Origin: an uncultured Saprospiraceae bacterium
GTDB taxonomy: Bacteria; Bacteroidota; Bacteroidia; Chitinophagales; Saprospiraceae
Assembly (NCBI GenBank): GCA_937139495.1
Contig: CAKZQC010000008.1
Location: forward strand, 17,511 to 81,510
Direction of reading: 5' to 3'
Length of the DNA stretch: 64,000 bases
Part shown: positions 34,060-41,949 of the stretch, in pieces
How the letters are laid out: the number at the start of each line of letters is the position of its first letter
Position numbering within the stretch: the stretch's first letter is position 1
Position numbers and translations under genes: made by a program
The notes under the pieces: model-generated
Told to the model about the DNA's origin: nothing
The model's input: only the letters and a program-made list of their open reading frames with translations
Database searches by the model: none

Positions 34060-37020
34060 ATGAATGACCAATTCAACCTTAATCAGCACAATATACTTCC
34101 ACTTGATAGAGACGAACTAAAAGCGGAATGGATGGCAATGATGCAGCAACTCTCTGGCGACATCTGGACCGATTACAACTCGCATGATCCCGGTATTACG
34201 ATTATGGAGCAGTTGTGCGATGTACTTGCCAAGACGCACCAAACGACTTCTACACCTGTACAAAATTTGCTCAATTCGCAAAGTAGAAGAAAAAGAGAGG
34301 AGATAAACAATGCGTTTTATGATGCCGCAGAGATATTGCCAACCAATCCTGTTACACTGAGCGATTATCGCATCTTGATTATTGATAGAGTACAATTTGT
34401 CAACAATGCTTGGATAGAACCTGTACGGGACAATATGCAAGGCATACAAGGGCTCTACCGAATAATGCTACAGCTGGACGATCGTGCTAGGACACCCGAA
34501 GGAATCCAAAAAGTAAAGCAAAGTGTTTTTTCGCTTTTCAATCAGCATCGCAATCTATGCGAAGACATTGAATCCATTCAGATACTAGATGTCGATAAGA
34601 TAGAGGTTTATGCCGATATTGATATTAGTACCGATGTCAAGGCAGAGGAAATATTGGCAGAGATTCTGTTTGTGTTAGAAGAGCACCTCAACCCTTCTAT
34701 CAAGTACCACACCCTCGAAGATCTAATAACAGAAGGCTATACGGTCGATGCTATTTTTGATGGTCCTGCTCCCGTGCATGGTTTCGTCAAGAAAACTGAC
34801 CTTCGCCCCATGCCCAAAGAAATATATGTATCCAAACTCATAGAGTTGATACAGAGTATTCCTGGTATTCGTCGCATTACGTATTTCCGTGTGGATCAAA
34901 ACGGCATTCCTGCCGAAAGTGATGTCATTCCGTTGCGTATCAACACTTATCCTGTATTGGATATGGACGTGATTGATAGCAAATATGCTGATGAAGGTTT
35001 TTCTTACCCTGTTCAGTTTTATAGAGGAGCGTTGAATTATGAGCTAGATTTGAATACTGCCAACCATGCGCTGCACTCCTTATATGCTCGCTACAAGAAA
35101 GGCTATCAACTCAAGATGCTTTATCACGAAAAAGATTATCCTTCTACCATTTCACTCAAAGACATTGGTAGTTACAATACGTTTCAGAATTCCTTGCCCG
35201 TCACCTATGGTGTCAATGAACTAGGACTACCGAACTACACGAGAGCGACTCGCCAGCGTGTCGCTATGGTGAAGCAATTGCGTGGTTATTTGCTGTTTTT
35301 TGAGCAAATGATTTGCAATTACTTGGAGCAACTCGTCAATGTGCGCAAGTTATTTTCTATTGATAAAGATATAGACAAGACCTACTATACCAATATACCT
35401 GATGATTTGCCAGGATTGGTTGAATTGATGGGAGCTAGCACAGTAGAACAGTTTAAGCAAAAATTAGAAGATTTATCGAAAGATTTTGATCCTTTTATTG
35501 ATCGTAGAAACCGCTTTTTAGATCACTTATTAGCTCGTTTTGGTGAGCAATTTAGTACAGATTTCTTGCTTAAAGTATCTCACTATGTGGGTATAGGCGA
35601 CGATGACGACGATACAGACCCAGAGATTGAGCTTATCAATGCTAAGATTGTCTATTTGCAAAACTACGTCAATATCAGTAAAAACCGAGGTAAAGGTTTT
35701 GATTATTTAGGCAGAGGATTGGATCAGTGGAATGTATCAGGACTCGAAAAAAGAGCTTGCTTACTGCTAGACATTAAGAACACAGGCAATGAATTTTTGG
35801 TAGAAATACTAGATGGCACCCATCAAGATGAACCAACACTCGAAGCGTTTGATTATTATGTACACCTTGTCGGCAAAAATGATCCAGGAGAATTTATTAA
35901 TCTAGAAAACCTACATCAGATACAATCCAACTTTGATAATATTGCCAATGAAGAACTAGAAGACGAAATCAAGGAAGAACTCGATATTCTGAAAGATGAA
36001 TTGGAGGACGATGCTACGGACAAAAAGACCGATGACACCACAGACGAAATAGAAGAAAACGAAGAAGATCACACACAAGATAAAGACGAAAACAATTACA
36101 AAAAGAAATTTGTCTTTAGAGCTAAAAATAAAGACTTGCTTATCAAAAACTTGCTTTCGGCAGGTATCAAGAAGCATAATTATATCGTATTGCCTGCTAA
36201 CGGCAAAAAATCCTTTAATATTTACTACAAAGGATTCCGAAAAATGGGCGTATTCAAAGTCCGTGAAGTCAGTACTCGCCTAGCAGCAACCGTAGCGATT
36301 AAAGAGTTTATTCATTACTTACACAAAATCAATCATTACTCGGAAGGTATGCACGTGATAGAGCATATCCTGCTCCGCCCACAAGCCAAAGATCAACATG
36401 GTTTTGTATTGTCGGACGACCAAGATTATACTATTTTGGAGAGTTATGAATTTGGTGATATCAATGCTCAACGTAGCTTGGCTGATGATCTGCCAAGTGC
36501 GGGCTCGCAACGAGCGAATTATAGTATCAAACAGGACGAGGACAATAAATATTCGGTTATCCTATCCAATAATAAGGAGCAGCCAATCGCACGCTTTCCG
36601 CTCAGTTTTGAGGACGAAGAAGATGCTCGTCGTCAGTTGATTGATATTGTAGATTATGTGCGCAGCTTCAAGGATAGCCCTATTTCTATTTATGACAATA
36701 TCAAGTTTACGACCAAGGCTCGTAAGGAAATGGAAGACCATAGCGATGATTTTTATTCGCTCAACCTGACGATTGTGTTACCAACTTGGCCTAGCCGTTT
36801 CCAAAATCCTGATTATCAAGATTTGTTACGAAAAATAACCATGCTCAACGCACCTGTTTATGTTCACATTGACTTTTTGTGGTTGAATATTGACGAAATG
36901 CGTAGCTTTGAGACCGTCTATTTTGATTGGCTCGAAGAGCGTGTAGCTCTCGACCCTAAGCAGCCTGCACTCGATGATAAGGCACAAGCGGTAATGAATT
37001 ATTTGATAACGAAAGAGTAA
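34060..37020 (+). CDS. Contractile injection system baseplate wedge protein (Afp12-like)
   Basis: The 986-residue protein begins MNDQFNLNQHNILPLDRDEL and soon has the hallmark WTDYNSHDPGITIMEQLCDV (about 31-50). In eCIS and T6SS-iii clusters this marks the large baseplate component related to gpJ/gp6 (Afp12/Pvc12 type). It also shows a repeated alpha/beta wedge-like core, GFDYLGRGLDQWNVSGLEKR, and HVIEHILLRPQAKD. A highly acidic low-complexity linker (about 630-690, D/E/K/T-rich) splits the protein. It is cytosolic and would help form the ring that holds the tube and sheath. The frame is open to a GTG upstream at 33967, but the ATG at 34060 matches the family start. It is long compared with phage gp6 and of normal size for Afp12-like proteins. 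Confidence 0.75.
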   Translation: MNDQFNLNQHNILPLDRDELKAEWMAMMQQLSGDIWTDYNSHDPGITIMEQLCDVLAKTHQTTSTPVQNLLNSQSRRKREEINNAFYDAAEILPTNPVTLSDYRILIIDRVQFVNNAWIEPVRDNMQGIQGLYRIMLQLDDRARTPEGIQKVKQSVFSLFNQHRNLCEDIESIQILDVDKIEVYADIDISTDVKAEEILAEILFVLEEHLNPSIKYHTLEDLITEGYTVDAIFDGPAPVHGFVKKTDLRPMPKEIYVSKLIELIQSIPGIRRITYFRVDQNGIPAESDVIPLRINTYPVLDMDVIDSKYADEGFSYPVQFYRGALNYELDLNTANHALHSLYARYKKGYQLKMLYHEKDYPSTISLKDIGSYNTFQNSLPVTYGVNELGLPNYTRATRQRVAMVKQLRGYLLFFEQMICNYLEQLVNVRKLFSIDKDIDKTYYTNIPDDLPGLVELMGASTVEQFKQKLEDLSKDFDPFIDRRNRFLDHLLARFGEQFSTDFLLKVSHYVGIGDDDDDTDPEIELINAKIVYLQNYVNISKNRGKGFDYLGRGLDQWNVSGLEKRACLLLDIKNTGNEFLVEILDGTHQDEPTLEAFDYYVHLVGKNDPGEFINLENLHQIQSNFDNIANEELEDEIKEELDILKDELEDDATDKKTDDTTDEIEENEEDHTQDKDENNYKKKFVFRAKNKDLLIKNLLSAGIKKHNYIVLPANGKKSFNIYYKGFRKMGVFKVREVSTRLAATVAIKEFIHYLHKINHYSEGMHVIEHILLRPQAKDQHGFVLSDDQDYTILESYEFGDINAQRSLADDLPSAGSQRANYSIKQDEDNKYSVILSNNKEQPIARFPLSFEDEEDARRQLIDIVDYVRSFKDSPISIYDNIKFTTKARKEMEDHSDDFYSLNLTIVLPTWPSRFQNPDYQDLLRKITMLNAPVYVHIDFLWLNIDEMRSFETVYFDWLEERVALDPKQPALDDKAQAVMNYLITKE

Positions 37021-37290
37021 GTATTGGGATTTTTTGGATTAATGGATTTTTGGATTTTTTCCAATTGTACGCGGAAGTGTATTGGGATTTTTTGGATTAA
37101 TGGATTTTTGGATTGTCTGCTGGAATGTAAAATCTCAGTATTGGGATTTTTGGGAGTAACTACCAGCCATCAATATAAGCACATCCATTACCTTAAAAAA
37201 TCCTTTTTAATCTATAAATCCAAGTTCCCACATTTTTTTGGATTGTCTGCTGAAATGTAAATTGTCTGTATTGGGATTTTTTTCCAATTG
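37021..37290. repeat. Degenerate T-rich repeat array
   Basis: GTATTGGGATTTTTTGGATT begins a 36-base unit at 37021-37056, repeated exactly at 37079-37114 (period 58). Shortened copies start at 37138 and 37268 (GTATTGGGATTTTT). A second word, TTTGGATTGTCTGCTG, occurs at 37108-37123 and near 37239. The array begins directly after the stop of the baseplate gene. The remainder of the gap to 37409 has an AATACTA/TAGTATT inverted repeat (37340-37371) just upstream of ferritin and no gene. Confidence 0.65.
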
Positions 37291-37408
37291 TGTGTGTGGT
37301 AATTGGCTTTTGAAAAATAGTGCTGCTATTGCAAAACTAAATACTATTGTTATCGTTTAAAACGTAGTATTGTTAGGAATAAAGAAACATCAAAATAATA
37401 TAATTATA

Positions 37409-37933
37409 ATGAAATTAAGTACAAGAATGGAAGCGGCTCTCAATGAGCAAATCGCCTTGGAAGGAAACGCTTCTTCAATATATTTGGCAATGGCAGCTTG
37501 GTGCGAAACACAAGCATTAGCTGGTTGTGCCGCTTTTTTTTACGCTCAATCAGATGAAGAGCGTGGGCATATGCTCAAAATATTGCATTACATCGTAGAA
37601 GTGGATGGAGTGGTCAAAGTACCTGCACTCAAAGAGCCAAAAGCAAGCTACGATTCGATACAGCACGTATTCGAGCAAGTATATGAAGAAGAGAAAAAAG
37701 TAACCGCTGCTATCTACAATTTATTGTCAATTAGTGAAGCTGAAAACGACCACGCTACTGCCCTATTTTTGCAATGGTATGTAGCTGAGCAACGTGAAGA
37801 AGAAGCTCAAATTCGTACTATCTTGGATAAAGTAAAATTGATTGGCACCGGAGGTCAGAGCTTATTTTTCATCGACCAAGAGTTGGACAAAATCAATGCT
37901 ACTAAAGCTGCCACCGCAACAACCGCAGAATAA
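37409..37933 (+). CDS. ftnA: Ferritin (FtnA-like iron storage protein)
   Basis: The 174-residue four-helix protein stores iron as ferric mineral in a 24-mer shell. The expected ferroxidase ligands are present: Glu18, Glu51 and His54 (DEERGHM), Glu94/Glu95 and Gln128 (AEQREEE). The ATG at 37409 gives the standard start MKLSTRMEAALNEQ. An in-frame TTG at 37370 would add 13 residues foreign to the family. The C-terminal TKAATATTAE tail is longer than in E. coli. The DUF3127 gene follows after 32 bases. Confidence 0.93.
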   Translation: MKLSTRMEAALNEQIALEGNASSIYLAMAAWCETQALAGCAAFFYAQSDEERGHMLKILHYIVEVDGVVKVPALKEPKASYDSIQHVFEQVYEEEKKVTAAIYNLLSISEAENDHATALFLQWYVAEQREEEAQIRTILDKVKLIGTGGQSLFFIDQELDKINATKAATATTAE

Positions 37934-37965
37934 ACTATTTTATTACCTATAATCATAAGCATACC

Positions 37966-38340
37966 ATGTCTGAATTAACCTTAGAAGGCAAATTGGTTGC
38001 TGTTTTTGAAAAACAGCAAGTAACCGATTCTTTTGCCAAAAGAGAATTTGTAGTCGAAACTGACGACCAATATCCTCAAACGATCAAGTTTGAGTTAACT
38101 CAAAATAAATGTGACGCCATCGACGACTACAAAGTAGGCGACGATATTAATGTTCACTTCAATGTGCGCGGTAGAAAGTGGCACAACGCAAAGAAAAACG
38201 AAGATGTTTATTTCGTAACGCTTAATGCGTGGCGTTTGGAGGCAAAATCAAGCAACCAAACGGGGTCGGATAATCCGCCACCGAGCGAAAATGACATTCC
38301 ACCAGTAGATGATGGTATGGCTGATGATTTGCCGTTCTAG
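37966..38340 (+). CDS. DUF3127 OB-fold protein with SSB-like acidic tip
   Basis: The 124-residue protein has an N-terminal OB-fold-like domain (1-90: LTLEGKLVAVFEKQQVTDSF, then KREFVVET and IKFELTQNK) characteristic of DUF3127 in Bacteroidota. A flexible Ser/Pro/Asp-rich linker follows, and the protein ends in ADDLPF. Bacterial single-strand DNA-binding proteins end in the same kind of acidic tip (DDDIPF in E. coli), which recruits repair and replication enzymes. This suggests a nucleic-acid-binding, SSB-like role (inference). It is probably co-transcribed with ferritin; a terminator follows. Confidence 0.85.
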   Translation: MSELTLEGKLVAVFEKQQVTDSFAKREFVVETDDQYPQTIKFELTQNKCDAIDDYKVGDDINVHFNVRGRKWHNAKKNEDVYFVTLNAWRLEAKSSNQTGSDNPPPSENDIPPVDDGMADDLPF

Positions 38341-38360
38341 TGATATACAAGTACAAAAAA

Positions 38361-38397
38361 ATAGAGTCGTAGCTAATGCTGCGACTCTATTTTTTTG
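38361..38397 (+). terminator. Terminator after the DUF3127 gene
   Basis: ATAGAGTCG (38361-38369) pairs with CGACTCTAT (38382-38390), followed by seven T. Confidence 0.85.
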
Positions 38398-38418
38398 AGT
38401 TAGTGGGCGTTTCCTCTC

Positions 38419-38447
38419 ATGGGTGCTGGGCGAATGGCAATTCGCCC
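38419..38447. repeat. REP-like palindrome, fourth copy (inverted)
   Basis: ATGGGTGCT followed by GGGCGAATGGCAATTCGCCC (38428-38447) is the reverse complement of the palindrome-plus-AGCACCCAT unit found three times at 30797-30952. It lies between converging genes (DUF3127 and coaD). Confidence 0.75.
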
Positions 38448-38457
38448 TTACATCTAC

Positions 38458-38934
38458 TTAAGGGTGTGTTATGGTTGGTTTTCCGTTGATAGCCGTAGGC
38501 AAAAATAGCGAGGCATCGCCACCACCTTTGAGTATTTCACGGACTACCGTAGAGCTGTAGCAAGCGTAGGCTGGATTTGCCATCAAAAAGAAGGTTTCCA
38601 ATTCATCGCCGATAGTAGCGTTGAGATTCGCAATCGTATTTTCGTAATCGAAATCGGTACTATTTCGCAACCCTCTAATAATAAAATTAGCTCCTTTTTG
38701 TTTGCAATAATAAGCCGTCAGGACATTGAACGTATCTACTTCTACTTTTGGTGCATCGGCAAAAGTATCTCGCAGCATTTGCAAGCGTTCAGATTCCTCA
38801 AAGTAGTACTTTTTGCTAGAGTTAATACCCATGGCTACGATCACTTTGTCAAAAAGTGGCAAAGCTCTACGCACCAAATCTTCATGCCCTTTGGTGATAG
38901 GGTCGAACGACCCAGGAAAAACAGCTATTTTCAT
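38458..38934 (-). CDS. coaD: Phosphopantetheine adenylyltransferase
   Basis: The 158-residue enzyme of coenzyme A synthesis transfers AMP from ATP to 4'-phosphopantetheine. The nucleotidyltransferase motif is PGSFDPITKGH (7-17). Other family marks are FIIRGLRNSTDFDYE and the ISSTVVRE-like YSSTVVREI. Length is typical. It is the last gene of a minus-strand trio with a 44-residue membrane peptide and a YbjQ-like gene. Confidence 0.96.
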   Translation of the reverse strand: MKIAVFPGSFDPITKGHEDLVRRALPLFDKVIVAMGINSSKKYYFEESERLQMLRDTFADAPKVEVDTFNVLTAYYCKQKGANFIIRGLRNSTDFDYENTIANLNATIGDELETFFLMANPAYACYSSTVVREILKGGGDASLFLPTAINGKPTITHP

Positions 38935-38948
38935 TTTTTTTAATTTAT

Positions 38949-39083
38949 CTAATTGTCTCTTTCTTCAAAATCGTCTGTCCTGTATTCTTTTAGCCTTTTG
39001 GCTATGGCAATAATAACGAATATTAAGCACAATAGTATAAACAATCCCCAGCCAATAGCATAAATAATTGCAATTTTGTCCAT
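38949..39083 (-). CDS. Small single-pass membrane protein (44 aa)
   Basis: A short frame reading MDKIAIIYAIGWGLFILLCL and ending KRLKEYRTDDFEERDN contains one strong membrane helix (about 4-28) with a positively charged flank, so the C-terminus probably faces the cytoplasm. It starts 2 bases after the upstream YbjQ-like gene stops and ends 14 bases before coaD starts. This tight packing supports it as a real gene. Function unknown. Confidence 0.6.
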   Translation of the reverse strand: MDKIAIIYAIGWGLFILLCLIFVIIAIAKRLKEYRTDDFEERDN

Positions 39084-39085
39084 TC

Positions 39086-39400
39086 TTATTTTATTTTGAC
39101 GGCAGTGCCGTACGCCAATATTTCGGAAGCTCCTTGCGTGATAGTTGATGTCGTCAATCGAACACCAATTACAGCATTCGCACCCATTTTTTCAGCATCT
39201 TTTTTGAGGCGGCTCAATGCCTGCTCTCTCGCATCAGCTTGCAGCTTCGTATAGCCACCAAGCTCGCCGCCAAAGACACTTTTGATACCTGCAAATAAAT
39301 CGCCAAAAGCATTTTTGGAACGTACGGTGCTACCTCTAGCGATTCCCATCAAGGCTACTACTTCTGCGTTAGGTATTGTTTCTGTTGTGGTCAAGATCAT
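39086..39400 (-). CDS. YbjQ/UPF0145 family protein
   Basis: The 104-residue protein has the family features MILTTTETIPNAEV, GIARGSTVRSKN, FGGELGGYTKL, and GANAVIGVRLTTS. The family is called putative heavy-metal-binding and forms pentamers, but its function is not established. It is first in the minus-strand trio with the 44-residue membrane protein and coaD. Confidence 0.92.
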   Translation of the reverse strand: MILTTTETIPNAEVVALMGIARGSTVRSKNAFGDLFAGIKSVFGGELGGYTKLQADAREQALSRLKKDAEKMGANAVIGVRLTTSTITQGASEILAYGTAVKIK

Positions 39401-39473
39401 TTTTTTGTTTTTTATTGGTGGTAATTAGATATTATTATTAAAATTTTCAAATCTCTTAACCACATTTTTTTAC

Positions 39474-41225
39474 TTAGAGTTTCATAATCTTAGTGCTAAG
39501 ATACTTTTTTTCATTTTCAATAGTCAAAATATAAATTCCTTTTGGCAACTCTCCCAACTCCAAATGGTGATTCATTGATAAGTAAGTGCTTTCTATAAAA
39601 ACAATTTGCCCCAATGTATTGCTGATGGTAATCTGGCTTTTGCCCAATGGATATTCTGTACGCAGCCACAACTGCGTAGTCAATGGATTTGGATAAACTT
39701 GCAAGCTATTGGTTGGCAATTGAGCGACAGCGACAACGACAAACAAATCGGGGCGAATATACTCCAAGGCTCTACGCAAATTGATGCGACCATAACCAAC
39801 CATATTATTGGGTATTTGGGTGGGCAATGTCCCTGCGCAAGTATCAGTTGCAATAATCGTGTCAGCAGTCATTTCCAATATGGTTTCCAAACTATCGACA
39901 TTGCCTGCCAAGCTTGGTTGAGCAGCTATCAAAAGTGCCACGGCTCCTGCCACATGAGGACCAGCCATACTGGTACCCGATTTGTTGCTGTAGCCACCTC
40001 CCGGTATGCAAGATCGAATATCCGCCCCCGGTGCGATTACGTTCGGTTTCAGTCGATTGCTACTATCCACCAAAACAGTTCCTCTACTCGAAGAATTGAC
40101 CAATTCATCATTGATATTGGTCGCTCCTACCGTAAAACTTTCGGGATAAATTGCCGCAGGACTATTGATAGTATGACAACTTGGTCCACCATTGCCTGCC
40201 GATACTTCTATGAATACGCCTGCATTACGCAAGTTGATTACTGCTTGCTGCATCACTTGAAAATTAGAGGGGTTGCAACCTTCGACAGGCGGACACGCCC
40301 AAGAATTAGCAATTACGTGGGGGGCTTGTGTTGGGTCAGGATTGAGGTTATTGGTGTCGGTTGGTGCCAAAAACCACTCGAAACATTCGATATAAGTCGC
40401 AGGCGAACCAAATCCCCTATCCATATTTCTACAGCCTATCCAGGTTGCTTCTGGTGCAACGCCAATCTGATTGCCGTTGCCATCATCGCCCACCATCGTA
40501 CCCATTGTGTGCGTGCCATGGCTGCCATCATCGCAAGGTTCGGTTGTATTGTAGCCACAAGGGTTAAGGTTGGCGGTATCTCTAATCGTATGAATGGCAT
40601 CATGCCAATGATAGTTGTGGTTGGTAGTATCGCCTCGGTATTGTCGCTTGATAGCAGGGTGAAACCATTCGTAGCCCGTATCTTGCCCGCCTATCACTAC
40701 GCCTGCCCCTCTTATGTTTTGTTGCCAAACTTGGTCAGCATTTATCTTCTGAATGCCCCATTCTATGGCGGAAGGGCTCGCCCCACTTTTGGCTTGCCAT
40801 TGGTCTTGAGGCAGGTTATTAAATATTTCTGGATTGGGAATTATTTTAGCCACTTCGGGTAGTCTTGCTAACTGTTCGATTAGTGTTACATCACCTTTGA
40901 CCCAGATGCCATTGACAATATAATAGCTTCGGTGCCAAGCATTTTTTTGCTGTAGCAATTGTAGGATATTAGCTTGTGTAGCGGTTGCTTTTTGCTGTAG
41001 CAATTGATAAACCAATTGTCCTTTTTCATTTTTGGTCGTCAATTTTTTGGCGGCAGTCGTATTGGCTTGATCAGCCAAATAAACAAAAAATTCTAGCGTG
41101 CTTTGTTGTTGAGCTGCCACCCAGACTTCTGTATCTATTTTGCCTTGCCAAGTATTATTGGACTGTGCCTTCACTCCAGCCAAAATCGCCCATAATAGTA
41201 TCGTCGTATATAGTCCTTTCATCAT
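39474..41225 (-). CDS. Subtilisin-like (S8) serine protease with T9SS sorting domain
   Basis: The 583-residue secreted protease has a signal peptide (1-20, ending GVKA). An inhibitor-like propeptide (about 25-130) is followed by the catalytic domain with Asp182 (GGQDTGY), His236 (DGSHGTHTMG), oxyanion Asn345 (SAGNGG) and Ser419 (SGTSMAGPHVAG). The triad is complete, so it should be active. Residues about 505-583 form the type A sorting domain (LQVYPNPLTTQL, ISNTLGQIVF, LPKGIYILTI). It is exported by the T9SS and probably degrades proteins outside the cell. Confidence 0.93.
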   Translation of the reverse strand: MMKGLYTTILLWAILAGVKAQSNNTWQGKIDTEVWVAAQQQSTLEFFVYLADQANTTAAKKLTTKNEKGQLVYQLLQQKATATQANILQLLQQKNAWHRSYYIVNGIWVKGDVTLIEQLARLPEVAKIIPNPEIFNNLPQDQWQAKSGASPSAIEWGIQKINADQVWQQNIRGAGVVIGGQDTGYEWFHPAIKRQYRGDTTNHNYHWHDAIHTIRDTANLNPCGYNTTEPCDDGSHGTHTMGTMVGDDGNGNQIGVAPEATWIGCRNMDRGFGSPATYIECFEWFLAPTDTNNLNPDPTQAPHVIANSWACPPVEGCNPSNFQVMQQAVINLRNAGVFIEVSAGNGGPSCHTINSPAAIYPESFTVGATNINDELVNSSSRGTVLVDSSNRLKPNVIAPGADIRSCIPGGGYSNKSGTSMAGPHVAGAVALLIAAQPSLAGNVDSLETILEMTADTIIATDTCAGTLPTQIPNNMVGYGRINLRRALEYIRPDLFVVVAVAQLPTNSLQVYPNPLTTQLWLRTEYPLGKSQITISNTLGQIVFIESTYLSMNHHLELGELPKGIYILTIENEKKYLSTKIMKL

Positions 41226-41339
41226 TTGTTGTTTTGTTCTACTAAAAATACAAATAATGCAGAAGGAATGTTGTTATAGTCGTTTTAAAACACAAAAGCA
41301 ATACCCTTCTGATGTAAGATATTGCTTTTATTCAACTCG

Positions 41340-41666
41340 TTATTTGTTATTCAATATATGCGTATTCCACCATATCGTATCGGTACTTTTGGTGGTGTAA
41401 TTTTTCAATAATTCCATGCTTGCATTCTTTCCTTTTCGCACTAGTATCTTATCAACTTCTACTTTGTAATCTATGTCGTAATAGTCAAATACTTTTAATA
41501 TTCTACTTCTACTATCTTCTGAATAGTTCTTTTTAGAATAATATTTGCCATTTTCATTTTTGTACACGGGATAGAACACTTGATAAGCATTAGACCTATT
41601 GCTATACAAGTAAACACTTACTACGACTGACAGTACCGTTATCAATGAGAGGAGTATCGTTTTCAT
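41340..41666 (-). CDS. Small membrane-anchored or exported protein
   Basis: The 108-residue protein has an N-terminal hydrophobic segment (about 3-21) that is a signal peptide or anchor. The soluble part is basic and aromatic-rich (AYQVFYPVYKNENGKYYSKK, then DYYDIDYKVEVDKILV). It may be exported. No family recognised. Gaps on both sides (114 and 283 bases) show no other gene. Confidence 0.6.
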   Translation of the reverse strand: MKTILLSLITVLSVVVSVYLYSNRSNAYQVFYPVYKNENGKYYSKKNYSEDSRSRILKVFDYYDIDYKVEVDKILVRKGKNASMELLKNYTTKSTDTIWWNTHILNNK

Positions 41667-41949
41667 ATAGAAGTTGATTTAAGTAGGTGGACAAATAATA
41701 ATAATAGGACGTGGTAACCAGATGGCTCAGCCAAGTAAAAATACTCATTTTATTAAAAAAGTGTGTCTAAGCACTCTAAAAGAAGTAATCCTATCTATTG
41801 ATAAATTTTATTTTGAAACGCTAGATTGGTTACTCTGAAGATTTATTCTATCTTTCTGCCCAATTATCAAGAGGTTAACACAATACTTCTACTACTTTTT
41901 AGGTATTAATATTGCAATAGCTCTATAAAATACCAACCAAAACATAAAA

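Noticed and set aside
37021..37290. Possible CRISPR array
   Set aside because: Repeats are few, T-rich, degenerate and irregularly spaced, with no unique spacers and no cas genes.
39606..40862. Long plus-strand frame (over 400 codons) opposite the subtilase gene
   Set aside because: The protease on the other strand has a complete catalytic triad, signal peptide and sorting domain; the antisense frame has no recognisable motif and is a by-product of codon bias.
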